Source: Membranihabitans marinus (GTDB lineage Bacteria; Bacteroidota; Bacteroidia; Chitinophagales; Saprospiraceae). Taken from it: 64,000 bases of DNA. Shown here one piece after another: positions 34,627 through 44,480 of the stretch; the first letter of the stretch is position 1, and each line of letters opens with the position of its first letter. The DNA is taken from the NCBI RefSeq assembly GCF_021729155.1, contig NZ_JAJQYA010000028.1, forward strand, positions 1-64,000. Direction: 5' to 3'. The notes beneath the pieces are model-generated. The model ran no database searches. It saw only the letters and a list, made by a program, of their open reading frames with translations, and was not told where the DNA came from. Position numbers and translations under genes: made by a program.

Positions 34627-35903
34627 GTATAGACGTAAATAAAATTTTGAAAGATAGAGCTCAACAGTCTCAAAAAGACCGTTATTCTAAGTTCGGACTT
34701 AAATCCAATCCCTTTCCTAAATCTGGAACTGCAAATATCAACGAATCATCTGATCAAACAGTCGCACTTGCTCCAATAGATGAAAAAGTACATAAAGAAA
34801 TTGTTAATTATATTGCTGATTCGCTATATGCAAGTTCTAAAAAAGATCAAAAATTAATTGGAACGATAACGGGAGATTATGGTACAGGGAAAACTCAATT
34901 ATTATTATATGCAAAATCAATAATTCAGAACGAAAGTAAAAAAGCTTTTGCTATTTACATTAATAATCCTGGAACAAATTTACCGCAACTTATAGGATCT
35001 ATAATTGAAAAAATCGGGCAGGAGCAATTTAAAAAATATCTTTGGACTCAGGTTCTTGATGAAATTAAAAAACCAAAGAATACATATAAAGCTGATCTTG
35101 AAAAGTTCCTCGCAAGTCCTCAAGGTGATATGTTCGGAAAATCTAATGATCCATTTTCTATTGAAAATGAAGCTAACCATAAAGCTTTTTTGGATGCATT
35201 TATCAAGCAAATAAATAGCAGGTCGAAGAGGGCTGAATTGAATAATACATTAAAACATATAATTCTAAGTATACTAGAAGAAAGGAATCAAGATGCGGTT
35301 ATAGCCGATTACTTCTATAATTTAATCTCTGAAGATTTCGGTATAAGTAAAACTTGGGAAACGATAACATCAGGGAGTGGTAAATACCTAAACAACAAAG
35401 TAGTTAAATTACTTAATGCAATCATTGATATTGTACAGGAGCAGGGTTTTGAAAGATTTTATTTATTAGTTGATGAATTTGAAGATATTACCTCAGGGCG
35501 TTTAACAAAAAAAGAGAGTGATACTTATGCATACAATCTAAGAGCTTTAATTGATAAGGAAAGAAGGTGGTGTCTTTTAATCGCTTTGACCCGTACAGCC
35601 TTAGAGGATATCCAAAAAATTTCACCTCCTCTTGCTGATCGTCTTACTGATCGGGAGATTAATATAGAAAGATTATCTACTGCACAAATGAAAATTTTAG
35701 TATTAAACTATCTTAACTTAAGTAGAGAAAATAGTGATTCGCTCACTCCTTTTACTGAAGAAGCAATTCAAATGGTGAATAAGATTACAGGAGAATTGCC
35801 AAGATTAGCTCTTCGAAAACTTTACTTTTTATTAGAAAGAGCAGCTGACTCTGAATCTATTAACGAGATAGATGTGAAATTTGTAGAAGCTAATCTTCAG
35901 TAA
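34623..35903 (+). CDS. AAA/ORC-like ATPase of the cassette
   Basis: A 426-residue P-loop ATPase: Walker A GDYGTGKT (84-91), Walker B YLLVDEFEDI (281-290) with Asp285/Glu286, a sensor-1-like LLIALTRTA and an Arg-containing PPLADRLTDREINIERL. The N-terminus GLKSNPFPKSG resembles ORC/Cdc6- or TniB-like loaders, and the LVDEFEDI sequence resembles ATPases of BREX-type defence systems. Start overlaps the previous gene by 4 bp. Likely an ATP-driven sensor or loader controlling the PIN partner that follows by 4 bp. Confidence 0.78.
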   Translation: MSIDVNKILKDRAQQSQKDRYSKFGLKSNPFPKSGTANINESSDQTVALAPIDEKVHKEIVNYIADSLYASSKKDQKLIGTITGDYGTGKTQLLLYAKSIIQNESKKAFAIYINNPGTNLPQLIGSIIEKIGQEQFKKYLWTQVLDEIKKPKNTYKADLEKFLASPQGDMFGKSNDPFSIENEANHKAFLDAFIKQINSRSKRAELNNTLKHIILSILEERNQDAVIADYFYNLISEDFGISKTWETITSGSGKYLNNKVVKLLNAIIDIVQEQGFERFYLLVDEFEDITSGRLTKKESDTYAYNLRALIDKERRWCLLIALTRTALEDIQKISPPLADRLTDREINIERLSTAQMKILVLNYLNLSRENSDSLTPFTEEAIQMVNKITGELPRLALRKLYFLLERAADSESINEIDVKFVEANLQ

Positions 35904-35907
35904 TATT

Positions 35908-37005
35908 ATGTCAAACCAACCTTATGTAGATCCAGTTTTCAAAATTAAAATTGCGGTAGATACTCAATTATTAGCATACCTAATAGATGATAGTTATCCG
36001 AGTTTTACGAGATTTTTTAAAAACCTTACTAACTCTCCTTTTGTAGATATTGTGTGTTCAAGATTTGTCACTTATGAATATATTGGAATTAGGAAGTTAG
36101 AACACTATCTGAGAACACTCTATAAATCCACAAAAGGGAATATGAATTTTAGTTCTGCTCTTAAATATCGCAATGAATTTAAGGCTCCAGAACTAGACTA
36201 TTCGGAATGCTACTCTGATATCAAAAATACTATTGAGGAAGAATTGAAAAAGCTCAATGATGATTTCGAGATTATTTATGATGAAAACATTTTACATCAA
36301 GCACTTTGGCTTCCACATCAAGATTTAGTGTTGTCATCACGTCTTTCTAAAGAAGATAGCTTAGTTCTACTGTCCAGTGTTTATCCACAAGAATTTTTAA
36401 AAGAGGAACATACTATTTTTCTGACTAACGATGACCAATTTTATAAAGCTTTTTGTGGAGGTGGAAATTATAGAATGTCCTCAATTGATGATGTCTTTCA
36501 AGATAATGATTTAACACTCCCAGAAACTTCAAATATTAAAAAAATCAAAAGCCCAAGTGGAGCTACTACACATAATCTAACAGGAGATATTGAAGACGAT
36601 GTTATCGATGATTTTGCCCAAGATTTTATTTTTAATGAAATAGCAAAAAAGAATAAAAAATTACTGCTAGGTACTACGATACGTTGTGAATGTAGTGAAG
36701 TACTTAAGAAAAAATTATTATGCTTTGATTTAGCTGATGATGTTGAACTTCCAGAAGAAATATATTCGGTAATATTATATAGAACCGATTCTGCTATAAA
36801 TATTTATATTCATCATACAGCTTTAACTAATTTTCATCAAGGAGATAAGATTAACGACTTCCCATATAAGGCAACAGAAGACCCGAAATCTAAACAAATA
36901 ACATTAAAACTATCAAATGAAGAGGGAAGTGATTTGAAAGAAAGTTTAATGGATGAAATAACTAAAAAAGACAATTTAGTCTTCATACATCCAGATAACA
37001 TTTGA
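35908..37005 (+). CDS. PIN-domain nuclease-like protein of the cassette
   Basis: A 365-residue protein with an N-terminal PIN domain (about 12-190): Asp18 in IAVDTQLLAYL, Glu57 in SRFVTYEYIG, Asp150 in SKEDSLVLLSS and Asp175/Asp176 in FLTNDDQFYKAF, the order of acidic residues in PIN RNases. The C-terminal half (about 215-365) is unassigned and acidic. It ends the cassette and abuts the ATPase gene. It is the only visible nuclease of the cassette and so the probable effector. Confidence 0.75.
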   Translation: MSNQPYVDPVFKIKIAVDTQLLAYLIDDSYPSFTRFFKNLTNSPFVDIVCSRFVTYEYIGIRKLEHYLRTLYKSTKGNMNFSSALKYRNEFKAPELDYSECYSDIKNTIEEELKKLNDDFEIIYDENILHQALWLPHQDLVLSSRLSKEDSLVLLSSVYPQEFLKEEHTIFLTNDDQFYKAFCGGGNYRMSSIDDVFQDNDLTLPETSNIKKIKSPSGATTHNLTGDIEDDVIDDFAQDFIFNEIAKKNKKLLLGTTIRCECSEVLKKKLLCFDLADDVELPEEIYSVILYRTDSAINIYIHHTALTNFHQGDKINDFPYKATEDPKSKQITLKLSNEEGSDLKESLMDEITKKDNLVFIHPDNI

Positions 37006-37078
37006 TAATACTGCTTGTTAGGATACTATATTGTAATAGTGAAAATTTTGCAAGTTTTAGCGATAGCCTATCATAGGA

Positions 37079-37453
37079 CTACTTTCTCAAAAACGGTCCT
37101 GTATCTTTCGGCCCATTATGTGTAACCTTCCATACGCCATCTTCCTTGACTAATTTAAAAATACCGGGTTTGGGGTCGTAGGATGTTGAATATTTAATCC
37201 AGGTTACCGTACCTTCTTTTTGTTCATCCACGACCTTAAAATGAGGTTCGGAATTTTTATCCTCGGTAAACATTTCTTGTATACTGGAAAGATTTGCATA
37301 CCCGGATTCTGTAGTATATTCCTTTAAAGTTGTCTTATCACCGTGATAAAAACTTTTAGCGACGATTTTAGCGGTTTCTGAAGGAAATAAATCTTGTTTT
37401 CTGGTACAAGAGAGAAATAATACTACTAACGAAAAAACGGCTATTTTTTTCAT
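37079..37453 (-). CDS. Small lipoprotein at the end of the tra operon
   Basis: A 124-residue lipoprotein (lipobox LFLSC, Cys16) with a single cystatin/NTF2-like domain, ending ...GVWKVTHNGPKDTGPFLRK, similar in form to DUF4878-type lipoproteins. It is 8 bp after traN on the minus strand, so it belongs with the conjugation genes. Specific function not known. Confidence 0.65.
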   Translation of the reverse strand: MKKIAVFSLVVLFLSCTRKQDLFPSETAKIVAKSFYHGDKTTLKEYTTESGYANLSSIQEMFTEDKNSEPHFKVVDEQKEGTVTWIKYSTSYDPKPGIFKLVKEDGVWKVTHNGPKDTGPFLRK

Positions 37454-37460
37454 AATGATG

Positions 37461-38294
37461 TTAATCTGGGTTATTGATGAATCTATGCGATATCTTTAAT
37501 TTTAAGTTTCGTTCCCCGTTCTTTTCATTGAGCTCAAAAACCGTTCTTCGGTCATTGCTTATCGAAAATTTTGGCAGTACATAAATCAATCTCACAGTTT
37601 CGTTTTCTTTTACTTTTGAAGGTAAATCATATTTAAAAACCGGTTCTTGATAAAGCCGTTGTAAAGATTTCTTTTTGCCCTTTTTTCTTGTTTCTACCGA
37701 TAATTTCAGAAAATTGAGGTCATAATCCAACGAAGATTTATTTTCAATCTGAATCACGAAATACAGCTCCTTCTTGTCAAAAACAATATTCTCTACACGC
37801 AATACGATACCCTCATTCCTTTTTTTGAGTCGGCCAATGCGTTGTTTTCGATCAATTAGATAAGAACAAAATTTATTGTAATAATAGGTTTTGTTATCTA
37901 TTGTGTCTTCACGTTTGACAATAGTAGTTGAATCAGCAACAATAGGCTTTTCATTACCGATGCTTTTAGATGACGGTATAAAGTAATTCAGCCGATCCAG
38001 CTTTTTCCTATACTTTACAATATACGAAAAAACAGCACCGTTTTTGTTGACTACCAAAAGATTGCTTTCTTTTCCGGGCTTTGCCTGAAGCAATCCGAAA
38101 TATTGCCCTTTCTCACGATTATAGGTAAAGACAAAATTTTCAGAGCCTGTTATTCCCTGACGGATCGGTTCTGGGAAGAATAGTGCTACATTTTTTTGAT
38201 CGTTCGCATAAATGGTATCAAGGTGAAAAGATGTTTGTGCTGTCATCATAACAGTAACAAGCAGGGATAGTGAGATAAAAATTAAATGCTTCAT
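37461..38294 (-). CDS. traN: Conjugative transposon protein TraN (DUF4138)
   Basis: A 277-residue exported protein with a signal peptide (MKHLIFISLSLLVTVMMTAQ) and the TraN beta-rich body (LDTIYANDQKNVALFFPEPIRQGITGSENFVFTYN). TraN is thought to form part of the outer/periplasmic layer of the Bacteroidetes transfer apparatus with TraM. It follows traM by about 30 bp. Confidence 0.88.
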   Translation of the reverse strand: MKHLIFISLSLLVTVMMTAQTSFHLDTIYANDQKNVALFFPEPIRQGITGSENFVFTYNREKGQYFGLLQAKPGKESNLLVVNKNGAVFSYIVKYRKKLDRLNYFIPSSKSIGNEKPIVADSTTIVKREDTIDNKTYYYNKFCSYLIDRKQRIGRLKKRNEGIVLRVENIVFDKKELYFVIQIENKSSLDYDLNFLKLSVETRKKGKKKSLQRLYQEPVFKYDLPSKVKENETVRLIYVLPKFSISNDRRTVFELNEKNGERNLKLKISHRFINNPD

Positions 38295-38324
38295 AAAAAT
38301 AAGTTTTAAGTTTTGTTTTTGAGT

Positions 38325-39254
38325 CTATAACTTAGGCTTCAGGATGAGCCTGTAATTGTTGAGCACGGTGACCTTAATATTGCGGTTATTACGCTGAAAT
38401 ATCTTTTTGAAACCACTGACCTGTGGTATACCGGCGATATTGATATCATCCACCATATCCCCAATGACCTCGGTGGAAACCTGGGCACGGAAGTTGTTTT
38501 CCACATAGATACCCTCACTGCCATCCTGAAGGTCAAAGGCTTTTAAATTCGTTGGATGATGCTTAATATTTTCGATTTCGATCAATACCCGGTTGGGCTG
38601 AAAACTGATAAAACCGTAAATAGGCGTATTTTTTGGAAGGTGTTTCCTGTTAATGGTAGCGGCTTTGGACAGGCGCATCCGTAAACGGGAATTGGCTTTG
38701 ACCACTTGGTCGCCATCCACCACGGCATAAATGAAGTCATCGGTAGTACCAGAAACTGAAATTTCATTTTCTTTCGGATCTGAGGCAAAGAACAATTGAT
38801 GTTCCAGCCCCATTTCTTTAGCCGCAATTTTTTGTTCCATTTTTATTTCGTGAGAATCAATTACCCTTTCCACTTTGGTTTCAGCTTCGCTAGCACTCAT
38901 ATGCTGATAATTTCTTTGGGAATATTTAATTCTACCTGTGGCGTAGATACTGTCCACGATACGTTCTTTTTCCCGTTCGGGTAGATTTTCATCATAAAAG
39001 CCAAGCGAATCGATCAGTTTTTCGTCATAGATGCTGGGCGCATTAGTTTCTCGGACTTCTTTTAGATCGTTAATGGCATCCAGTTTGGAATCATATTCTT
39101 TTTGGTCTTCTTCCAGTGCGGGAACCGAAGTTTCCTTAAGGTTTGTAGGTTCACTTTCATCATTACCCATTACCATAATAGAATAGGAAATCAGGAAAAT
39201 GATCACGACAGCGAATACTGACGCAAAGACTATTTTATTTTTTTCTATCTTCAT
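38325..39254 (-). CDS. traM: Conjugative transposon protein TraM
   Basis: A 309-residue protein with one N-terminal membrane segment (9-27), a Glu/Lys-rich periplasmic linker (30-150) and a C-terminal domain containing VSGTTDDFIYAVVDGDQVVKANSRLRMRL-type residues, the VirB10-like layer of the transfer channel. Its start overlaps the end of traK by about 20 bp. Part of the tra operon. Confidence 0.87.
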   Translation of the reverse strand: MKIEKNKIVFASVFAVVIIFLISYSIMVMGNDESEPTNLKETSVPALEEDQKEYDSKLDAINDLKEVRETNAPSIYDEKLIDSLGFYDENLPEREKERIVDSIYATGRIKYSQRNYQHMSASEAETKVERVIDSHEIKMEQKIAAKEMGLEHQLFFASDPKENEISVSGTTDDFIYAVVDGDQVVKANSRLRMRLSKAATINRKHLPKNTPIYGFISFQPNRVLIEIENIKHHPTNLKAFDLQDGSEGIYVENNFRAQVSTEVIGDMVDDINIAGIPQVSGFKKIFQRNNRNIKVTVLNNYRLILKPKL

Positions 39255-39861
39255 TATTCAATTTTTTAAGAGATTTTTCGAAATAATCGGTGATGAGTAA
39301 TCCGTGCGGATTGTTGGGAAAGTTTCGGTCGACGGTCATCAGGTTTCCGGTAGAAATTAATTGATAGGTGTCGATGATCGAACCCCTGTTGATCTCAAAA
39401 ACAGTAATCGTTTTGAAGGAATAAGTTCCATTTTGTTCTTCGACTTGAGAATCGATACTCAATACTTTTTGAACTAAGGAATATTGTAATAGCCGATTGT
39501 AAACACCATCTGCCTTTTTTTGACGATATAAATCATCCACTGTGCTATTGCCCAGCCACAGTGCCTTTTCTAAATTCTTTTCATAATTACTTGCATCAAT
39601 ATTGTAGAAATAATTGTGGAAAAGCTCTAAATGCGCCAAAGTCTCCACTTTAAAATTTTCTTTCTGGCTAACGAGCTTTAAGGGAATGATACTACCATCG
39701 GTATTAATGGCAAAAGCATTGTTCAGGGCTTTTTTGTTGATGTTGAATACCATCCAAATGGCAAAAAAGCTGGAGAGTAAGCAGCAGATCACAACGGCTA
39801 AAACAATGAACCTATTTGTTTTAAGGATGGCGTAAATATTCTTGTAAGGTGTTTTCATCAT
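39235..39861 (-). CDS. traK: Conjugative transposon protein TraK
   Basis: A 208-residue VirB8-like inner-membrane protein with one membrane segment near the N-terminus (VLAVVICCLLSSFFAIWMVF). The start used is the ATG at 39861, 7 bp after the traJ stop; a longer frame to 39906 would overlap traJ and is less likely. Probably part of the periplasmic scaffold of the transfer channel. Confidence 0.87.
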   Translation of the reverse strand: MMKTPYKNIYAILKTNRFIVLAVVICCLLSSFFAIWMVFNINKKALNNAFAINTDGSIIPLKLVSQKENFKVETLAHLELFHNYFYNIDASNYEKNLEKALWLGNSTVDDLYRQKKADGVYNRLLQYSLVQKVLSIDSQVEEQNGTYSFKTITVFEINRGSIIDTYQLISTGNLMTVDRNFPNNPHGLLITDYFEKSLKKLNNEDRKK

Positions 39862-39868
39862 AGCTGTT

Positions 39869-40711
39869 TTAGGCGGTAAATAATCGTAAAGTGAAAGAGG
39901 TGGCACGTCGGTACAGTTTGAACTTCAGAAAAACAATAAACCCTATGGTTCCAAGCTGTACCACCGGGGCAAAAAATCCGCTTCCCGTATCGGTACCGAA
40001 TAGATTTGTCCAAAAGTTGGTATTGATCTCTGTATAGAGTGCATTAACAAAAACATTGACCAAGAAGAACGCCGGCACCAACATATAAACGGCAGCATAT
40101 AGTTTGAAAAAGGTATAGGCCAGGGAACGGAACTTTTCAAATACGGACAGGCTAATCACCAGCGGAAAAAACGCTTGCATTATACCGAGAAGGAAAAAAC
40201 GTTCCGCTAAGAACAACGGATAGATAAATAAATCTAGAATCCACAAAATGACCCCTCCAATAAAGGCAAGTATCTTGAATCCGTAAAGCGGGGTAACCAA
40301 AGCTTCATAAAGCAATGTCATTGCATTTTTAGCAGCATCTATAAGGTTGACCTCTTCTTCGATAGGAATATCCTGCATCTGCAAGGGGAGCAAAGCAGGA
40401 GCGGTGTCCCGATATTGGCTTTCAATGGAAACAAGAATACTGTCAAAAAAGCCCAATACCTGTGTGGAGAATATAACGAGGATAACTACCGCAAAATTCT
40501 TGACGAGTTCCCCCGGGCTTAAACCCCAAGTGTAACCGTCTTTGTCAGCCACTCCCTCATTATATTTTTTTAGAATATTAATCAGGAAGAAAAGCACTGC
40601 AAGGGTTTTCATTCCGCCAATGGTATACTGGGAGAAATCACTGTCTTGAATGGTCTGAAAAACAGTATCTACATATTCAAGACCAAAACTTAAAATAATT
40701 ACTGCATTCAT
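39869..40711 (-). CDS. traJ: Conjugative transposon protein TraJ
   Basis: A 280-residue polytopic inner-membrane protein (several hydrophobic segments, for example LAVLFFLINIL, NFAVVILVIFSTQVLGFF and GFIVFLKFKLY), the VirB6-like component. The ATG at 40711 is used; the upstream in-frame codon at 40717 is TTG. Start lies within 3 bp of the traI stop. Confidence 0.85.
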   Translation of the reverse strand: MNAVIILSFGLEYVDTVFQTIQDSDFSQYTIGGMKTLAVLFFLINILKKYNEGVADKDGYTWGLSPGELVKNFAVVILVIFSTQVLGFFDSILVSIESQYRDTAPALLPLQMQDIPIEEEVNLIDAAKNAMTLLYEALVTPLYGFKILAFIGGVILWILDLFIYPLFLAERFFLLGIMQAFFPLVISLSVFEKFRSLAYTFFKLYAAVYMLVPAFFLVNVFVNALYTEINTNFWTNLFGTDTGSGFFAPVVQLGTIGFIVFLKFKLYRRATSFTLRLFTA

Positions 40712-40713
40712 AA

Positions 40714-41289
40714 TCAATATTCTGTTTCCCTGTTATTGATTTTATCCTGCATTTTTCGAAAGGAAATAATATCACGGTAGCGTTTGGTTTTTACCCTAAT
40801 AGCGGAGACCATTTCCTTCGATTCCATTTCTTTCTGCTTTAATATGGTAGCACGTTCAGCGTCGCTCATTTTTAGGTAATCGCTGGATAAGATTTGATCA
40901 ATAAAATCCATTGTATCCAAAGAATTTTGAACAATGTTTTCAAAAGATGCTGTGACACGGGAAATTTCTGCCGGCTTGATATACGGGGAGTTTAAGATAT
41001 CCTGTAAATCATTTTGCATTACGCTAATAAGCCTATGATTGTTTTGCCCAATCTCTTGTACAGCCCTAAGTTGCCGTACCACGTTAGAAACTTTTTCAAT
41101 CCTTTCTTTTGCCTCTTTGAGGAATTTCACGGACTTGATAAGTTGAGCGGTCTGCTTCCCGGATTCTACAAGTTGTTTTACCAGACTTACAAAATTGGTA
41201 TTGTCATAAACGGGCATTCCCTGGGCCGTAGCACGGCTGTGCACTATAAAAATCAGGGCTATTGCAACGATTAAAATTTTTGTCTTCAT
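40714..41289 (-). CDS. traI: Conjugative transposon protein TraI (DUF4141)
   Basis: A 191-residue exported coiled-coil protein: signal peptide (MKTKILIVAIALIFIVHSRATAQ), then Lys/Glu-rich heptads (for example SGKQTAQLIKSVKFLKEAKERIEKVS). TrbJ/VirB5-like role at the cell surface or periplasm is expected. It is 4 bp after traG. Confidence 0.83.
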   Translation of the reverse strand: MKTKILIVAIALIFIVHSRATAQGMPVYDNTNFVSLVKQLVESGKQTAQLIKSVKFLKEAKERIEKVSNVVRQLRAVQEIGQNNHRLISVMQNDLQDILNSPYIKPAEISRVTASFENIVQNSLDTMDFIDQILSSDYLKMSDAERATILKQKEMESKEMVSAIRVKTKRYRDIISFRKMQDKINNRETEY

Positions 41290-41293
41290 AGTA

Positions 41294-43696
41294 TTATGTT
41301 TTAGCGATGAATTCCTTGATAGCTTTTTCCATATCCTGGGTCTTTTTATAAAGGGACATTATGGTCTCATTTTCTTGTCCATCGGTGAGGTAAGCGGCAT
41401 ATACTTCTTTCGGAACTTCCAAGCGGAAAATGTTGCTTTCCTTTCCAATTTTGATAAACATTTCGGTATACTTTCTTTGGCCGGTAAGATTGTTTTTTAT
41501 AGATTTTAACTGGTTCAGATCGTGGCTAGAGAGGTTGAGCCTTTTGACTAGTTCTTCATAGCCTTTTTCATTGTTCAGGCTATAAATGACCTGAGTGTTT
41601 TCGAGAATACTGGCTGAAGTGGAATTGTTGGGAAGTTGATTAATGGATTGCAGAATGATGCCGATTGCACCATTTTGTTTTCGGATAGCTTGGTAGTAAA
41701 ATTCCACACTTTCGAGTACGTTTTCAAACTTCAGTTGCTTGGCGAACTCATCAAAAAGGATGATGCCTTTTTCAGCACGGTTTTTCCAAATGGTTCGTTG
41801 AATGGCCGATTTAATCAGCTTGAGCATTACGGAGAGTATTTCTTTATTGTCCTTTACTTCGTCCAGTTCAAATACAATAAGACGCTTATCTTCGATTTTA
41901 TAAGTCTGGTCTTCGCTGACTTCAAAAAGGAAGCTATATAGACCATCGCCGACGTATTCAGACATTACGTGTAAAAAGCTGGTAACGTTGAAGTAGTCGG
42001 GATGGATTTTAAGTTGCCTTAAGAGATCTTTTTGATTGCTCTCAATAAAATTGTAAAAGCCATTCAGTGAGTGATTTTCAGAAACACTATGGTAATAATG
42101 GCGTAATATCTTTTTTACGGAAACCGATTGTGCCTTGGTTACCTTTAAATCAGAAGCAAATAGTTCAAAGAGAAATACAGATAAATCCTCCAGGCGTTCC
42201 GGGCTTAGGTCATTGGTGTCGCTGATGTAAAATGGATTGATGCCCAAGTTTTTTCCACTTTCATAACGGAGTAAGGTGTACTTCTCAGGATAAAGCTTAG
42301 CAAATTTGGTATAGGAACCACCCAAATCAATAATGACCAGGCGAACTCCGCTTTCAAAATACTGGCGCAGAATGTTATTGGCCAAAAAGGATTTCCCTTC
42401 ACCGGTTGGTGCAAAAATGGCAAAGTTTCGTGCTTTGATGCGTTTTTTTTCCTCGTCCCAGACATCTTTGAGCACAGGTATATTATGTTCCCGGTCATTG
42501 AAGATGATTCCAGTAGAATCTGATTTGTAATTGCTGTTATTGATAAGCAGGCAAAGTGCGTGTTTCAGATCCGTTACATACAAATCATTATTGGAGAAAT
42601 TAGAAGAAAAACCGCAGTAGCTGTTCAGGATATAATTTTTCCGCTCTTCGCCCCGTGGATAGTAGGGAATAATATCAAGCTCTTTAAATTCCGTTTTTAT
42701 TTTGGAAGCAATTCTATCCAGGTTCCGGGCTTCCCGGTCCCAGAAAATGATGTTTAAGTGTCCGCGTATAATCCGGGCATTATCATCGGCATTGATCTGA
42801 TCCAGGATGTGCTGGATTTTACCCAGTATCACTTTGTTTTGCGAACCGAAATTGGAGCTTTTGTTAAGCTCTTCCACTTTCTTATCAAGCAACTTGCGCC
42901 ACTTGTGCTTGTCGTCCAGGTATAGGATTTGGTTAACGATATGGTTTTCGTTTAGCGTAAGCCCTAAACCATCAATAAACCCTTGATGAAATACAAAATC
43001 GTCAGAAGTGAATTTATCATTGGTTTTGCTAGTCTGTACACTTTCGCCAAAGCACAGTTCGCTGTTGATGGCCAGGGCATCAAAATAGTTTTCGCCGATG
43101 TTGACGTTTTTCTTGTCCAGTATGATATCGGTGTCAAAACCCTCATTGAAGCCATTGAAATACTGTTTAGTTATGATCTCAATCTCCTTAGCATCAAGTG
43201 GAATAAATTCAATTTTCCGACTGTTATTGATAAAGGAGACGGAATCATTTACGGCATTTATAAAATGTTGAACATTGTCATCCAATTCCTGTATTATCGT
43301 TTTTGAAACCTTGCGGAAAGGATTGACATATTTAGTGTTGTTCAGCGCTTTATTTTTGGTTAGTGTAAAAAAGAGATAGCAGTTGTGATCCATAAATTCG
43401 CGACCTTTAAAATGATCGCTAGTAGCTTTTTCCAAAAATGTGGTATTGGGAAGCTCGTCAGCAGTATAATGCTTTTTGAGGTAGACATCTTGCTTGTGGA
43501 CTACAGTACCAACAGGCAATGATTTCAATGCCTGAAACCAGGCCCCGTGCATATCCTCAAAGTCCTTTTCCGATAAGGAATAAATTTCAGGTAGGTTTCC
43601 TTTATAGCATACTACTACATTGCCATTATTGGCAAATAGTATGTTGTTACGGATATCCGCAATGGGCTGATAAGTAGAAAGATTAATCGTGTTCAT
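41294..43696 (-). CDS. traG: Conjugation ATPase TraG (VirB4-like)
   Basis: An 800-residue cytoplasmic ATPase powering the type IV secretion channel. Walker A is FAPTGEGKSFLANN and Walker B is GIILFDEFAKQLKFEN; RLIVFELDEVKDNKEILSVM is also typical. The start is the ATG at 43696 (MNTINLSTY); the longer frame begins with TTG at 43702. Its first bases overlap the end of traF. Confidence 0.93.
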   Translation of the reverse strand: MNTINLSTYQPIADIRNNILFANNGNVVVCYKGNLPEIYSLSEKDFEDMHGAWFQALKSLPVGTVVHKQDVYLKKHYTADELPNTTFLEKATSDHFKGREFMDHNCYLFFTLTKNKALNNTKYVNPFRKVSKTIIQELDDNVQHFINAVNDSVSFINNSRKIEFIPLDAKEIEIITKQYFNGFNEGFDTDIILDKKNVNIGENYFDALAINSELCFGESVQTSKTNDKFTSDDFVFHQGFIDGLGLTLNENHIVNQILYLDDKHKWRKLLDKKVEELNKSSNFGSQNKVILGKIQHILDQINADDNARIIRGHLNIIFWDREARNLDRIASKIKTEFKELDIIPYYPRGEERKNYILNSYCGFSSNFSNNDLYVTDLKHALCLLINNSNYKSDSTGIIFNDREHNIPVLKDVWDEEKKRIKARNFAIFAPTGEGKSFLANNILRQYFESGVRLVIIDLGGSYTKFAKLYPEKYTLLRYESGKNLGINPFYISDTNDLSPERLEDLSVFLFELFASDLKVTKAQSVSVKKILRHYYHSVSENHSLNGFYNFIESNQKDLLRQLKIHPDYFNVTSFLHVMSEYVGDGLYSFLFEVSEDQTYKIEDKRLIVFELDEVKDNKEILSVMLKLIKSAIQRTIWKNRAEKGIILFDEFAKQLKFENVLESVEFYYQAIRKQNGAIGIILQSINQLPNNSTSASILENTQVIYSLNNEKGYEELVKRLNLSSHDLNQLKSIKNNLTGQRKYTEMFIKIGKESNIFRLEVPKEVYAAYLTDGQENETIMSLYKKTQDMEKAIKEFIAKT

Positions 43697-43967
43697 AATC
43701 AAGACCGGAATTTCGTTTGTTACTGATGCTTTTGGGGAAGATTCTTGTCAGCTGAAAAATCTGAGGATTGTTGATGATTCGTATCAGAGCGACATATAGG
43801 ACTGCATTAAAAACCATTACGCTGATGATCACTCCAAAACTGAACGAGAAAATAATAATGAGCAAAGAAGCTATGATGGATATCATCATCACCGCAAAGA
43901 GGGAAAGGGGCAATCCAAAAATGACTGCCCTTTTTCTGATGTTTTTATAGACCTCGAACTTCTTCAT
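43683..43967 (-). CDS. traF: Conjugative transposon protein TraF (DUF4133)
   Basis: A 94-residue membrane protein with two hydrophobic segments (about 14-35 and 37-55), VirB3-like. The start is the ATG at 43967; the longer frame to 43988 starts with TTG. Its end overlaps the traG start. Confidence 0.85.
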   Translation of the reverse strand: MKKFEVYKNIRKRAVIFGLPLSLFAVMMISIIASLLIIIFSFSFGVIISVMVFNAVLYVALIRIINNPQIFQLTRIFPKSISNKRNSGLDYEHD

Positions 43968-44003
43968 AACAGATTTATTAACTTCCAAATGTCGCTTGGC
44001 GAC

Positions 44004-44291
44004 TTAGACTACGATTCCAATGAGGTAGGTGAAAATGCCTACTACGGCGCCGGCAATAAGGACAAAGACCAGCACACGGGTAATCCCTTTTTTAAGGTCG
44101 GCATTTTCCCCGAAGAAATGGCCGGCATTAAAAAGAAAGCCGATTAAGAAAATGACCCCCAGGATGATGGGGAAAATTGTTCTAATGGTATTGGATACAT
44201 CATCAACGGAATCTTCAATACCACCAATTTGTGCGAAAAGAGAAGTGGATAGCAGCGAAAGAACGCTGGCCAAATAATATGATTTTTTCAT
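44004..44291 (-). CDS. traE: Conjugative transposon protein TraE (DUF4134)
   Basis: A 95-residue VirB2-pilin-like protein: signal peptide (MKKSYYLASVLSLLSTSLFAQ) and two hydrophobic helices (FPIILGVIFLIGFLFNAGHFF; VLVFVLIAGAVVGIFTYLIGIVV) separated by a charged loop. First gene of the tra operon; a divergent promoter region to the amidase gene lies at 44292-44480. Confidence 0.88.
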   Translation of the reverse strand: MKKSYYLASVLSLLSTSLFAQIGGIEDSVDDVSNTIRTIFPIILGVIFLIGFLFNAGHFFGENADLKKGITRVLVFVLIAGAVVGIFTYLIGIVV

Positions 44292-44480
44292 AACGGAACG
44301 GTTTAAATTTTTGATTCGTTTTCGTTATGAGAAAAGTAATAATTTACTTATTTAAATACCTGTAAATCAAATAATTGTGAATAAAATATTATTCGGATTG
44401 ATTTGGATTTCGATGCTGTTATTTAATATCAAATTCTATGGAATTTGGAAGAGAGGTTGTTAATAACTCGAAAATTGAAA

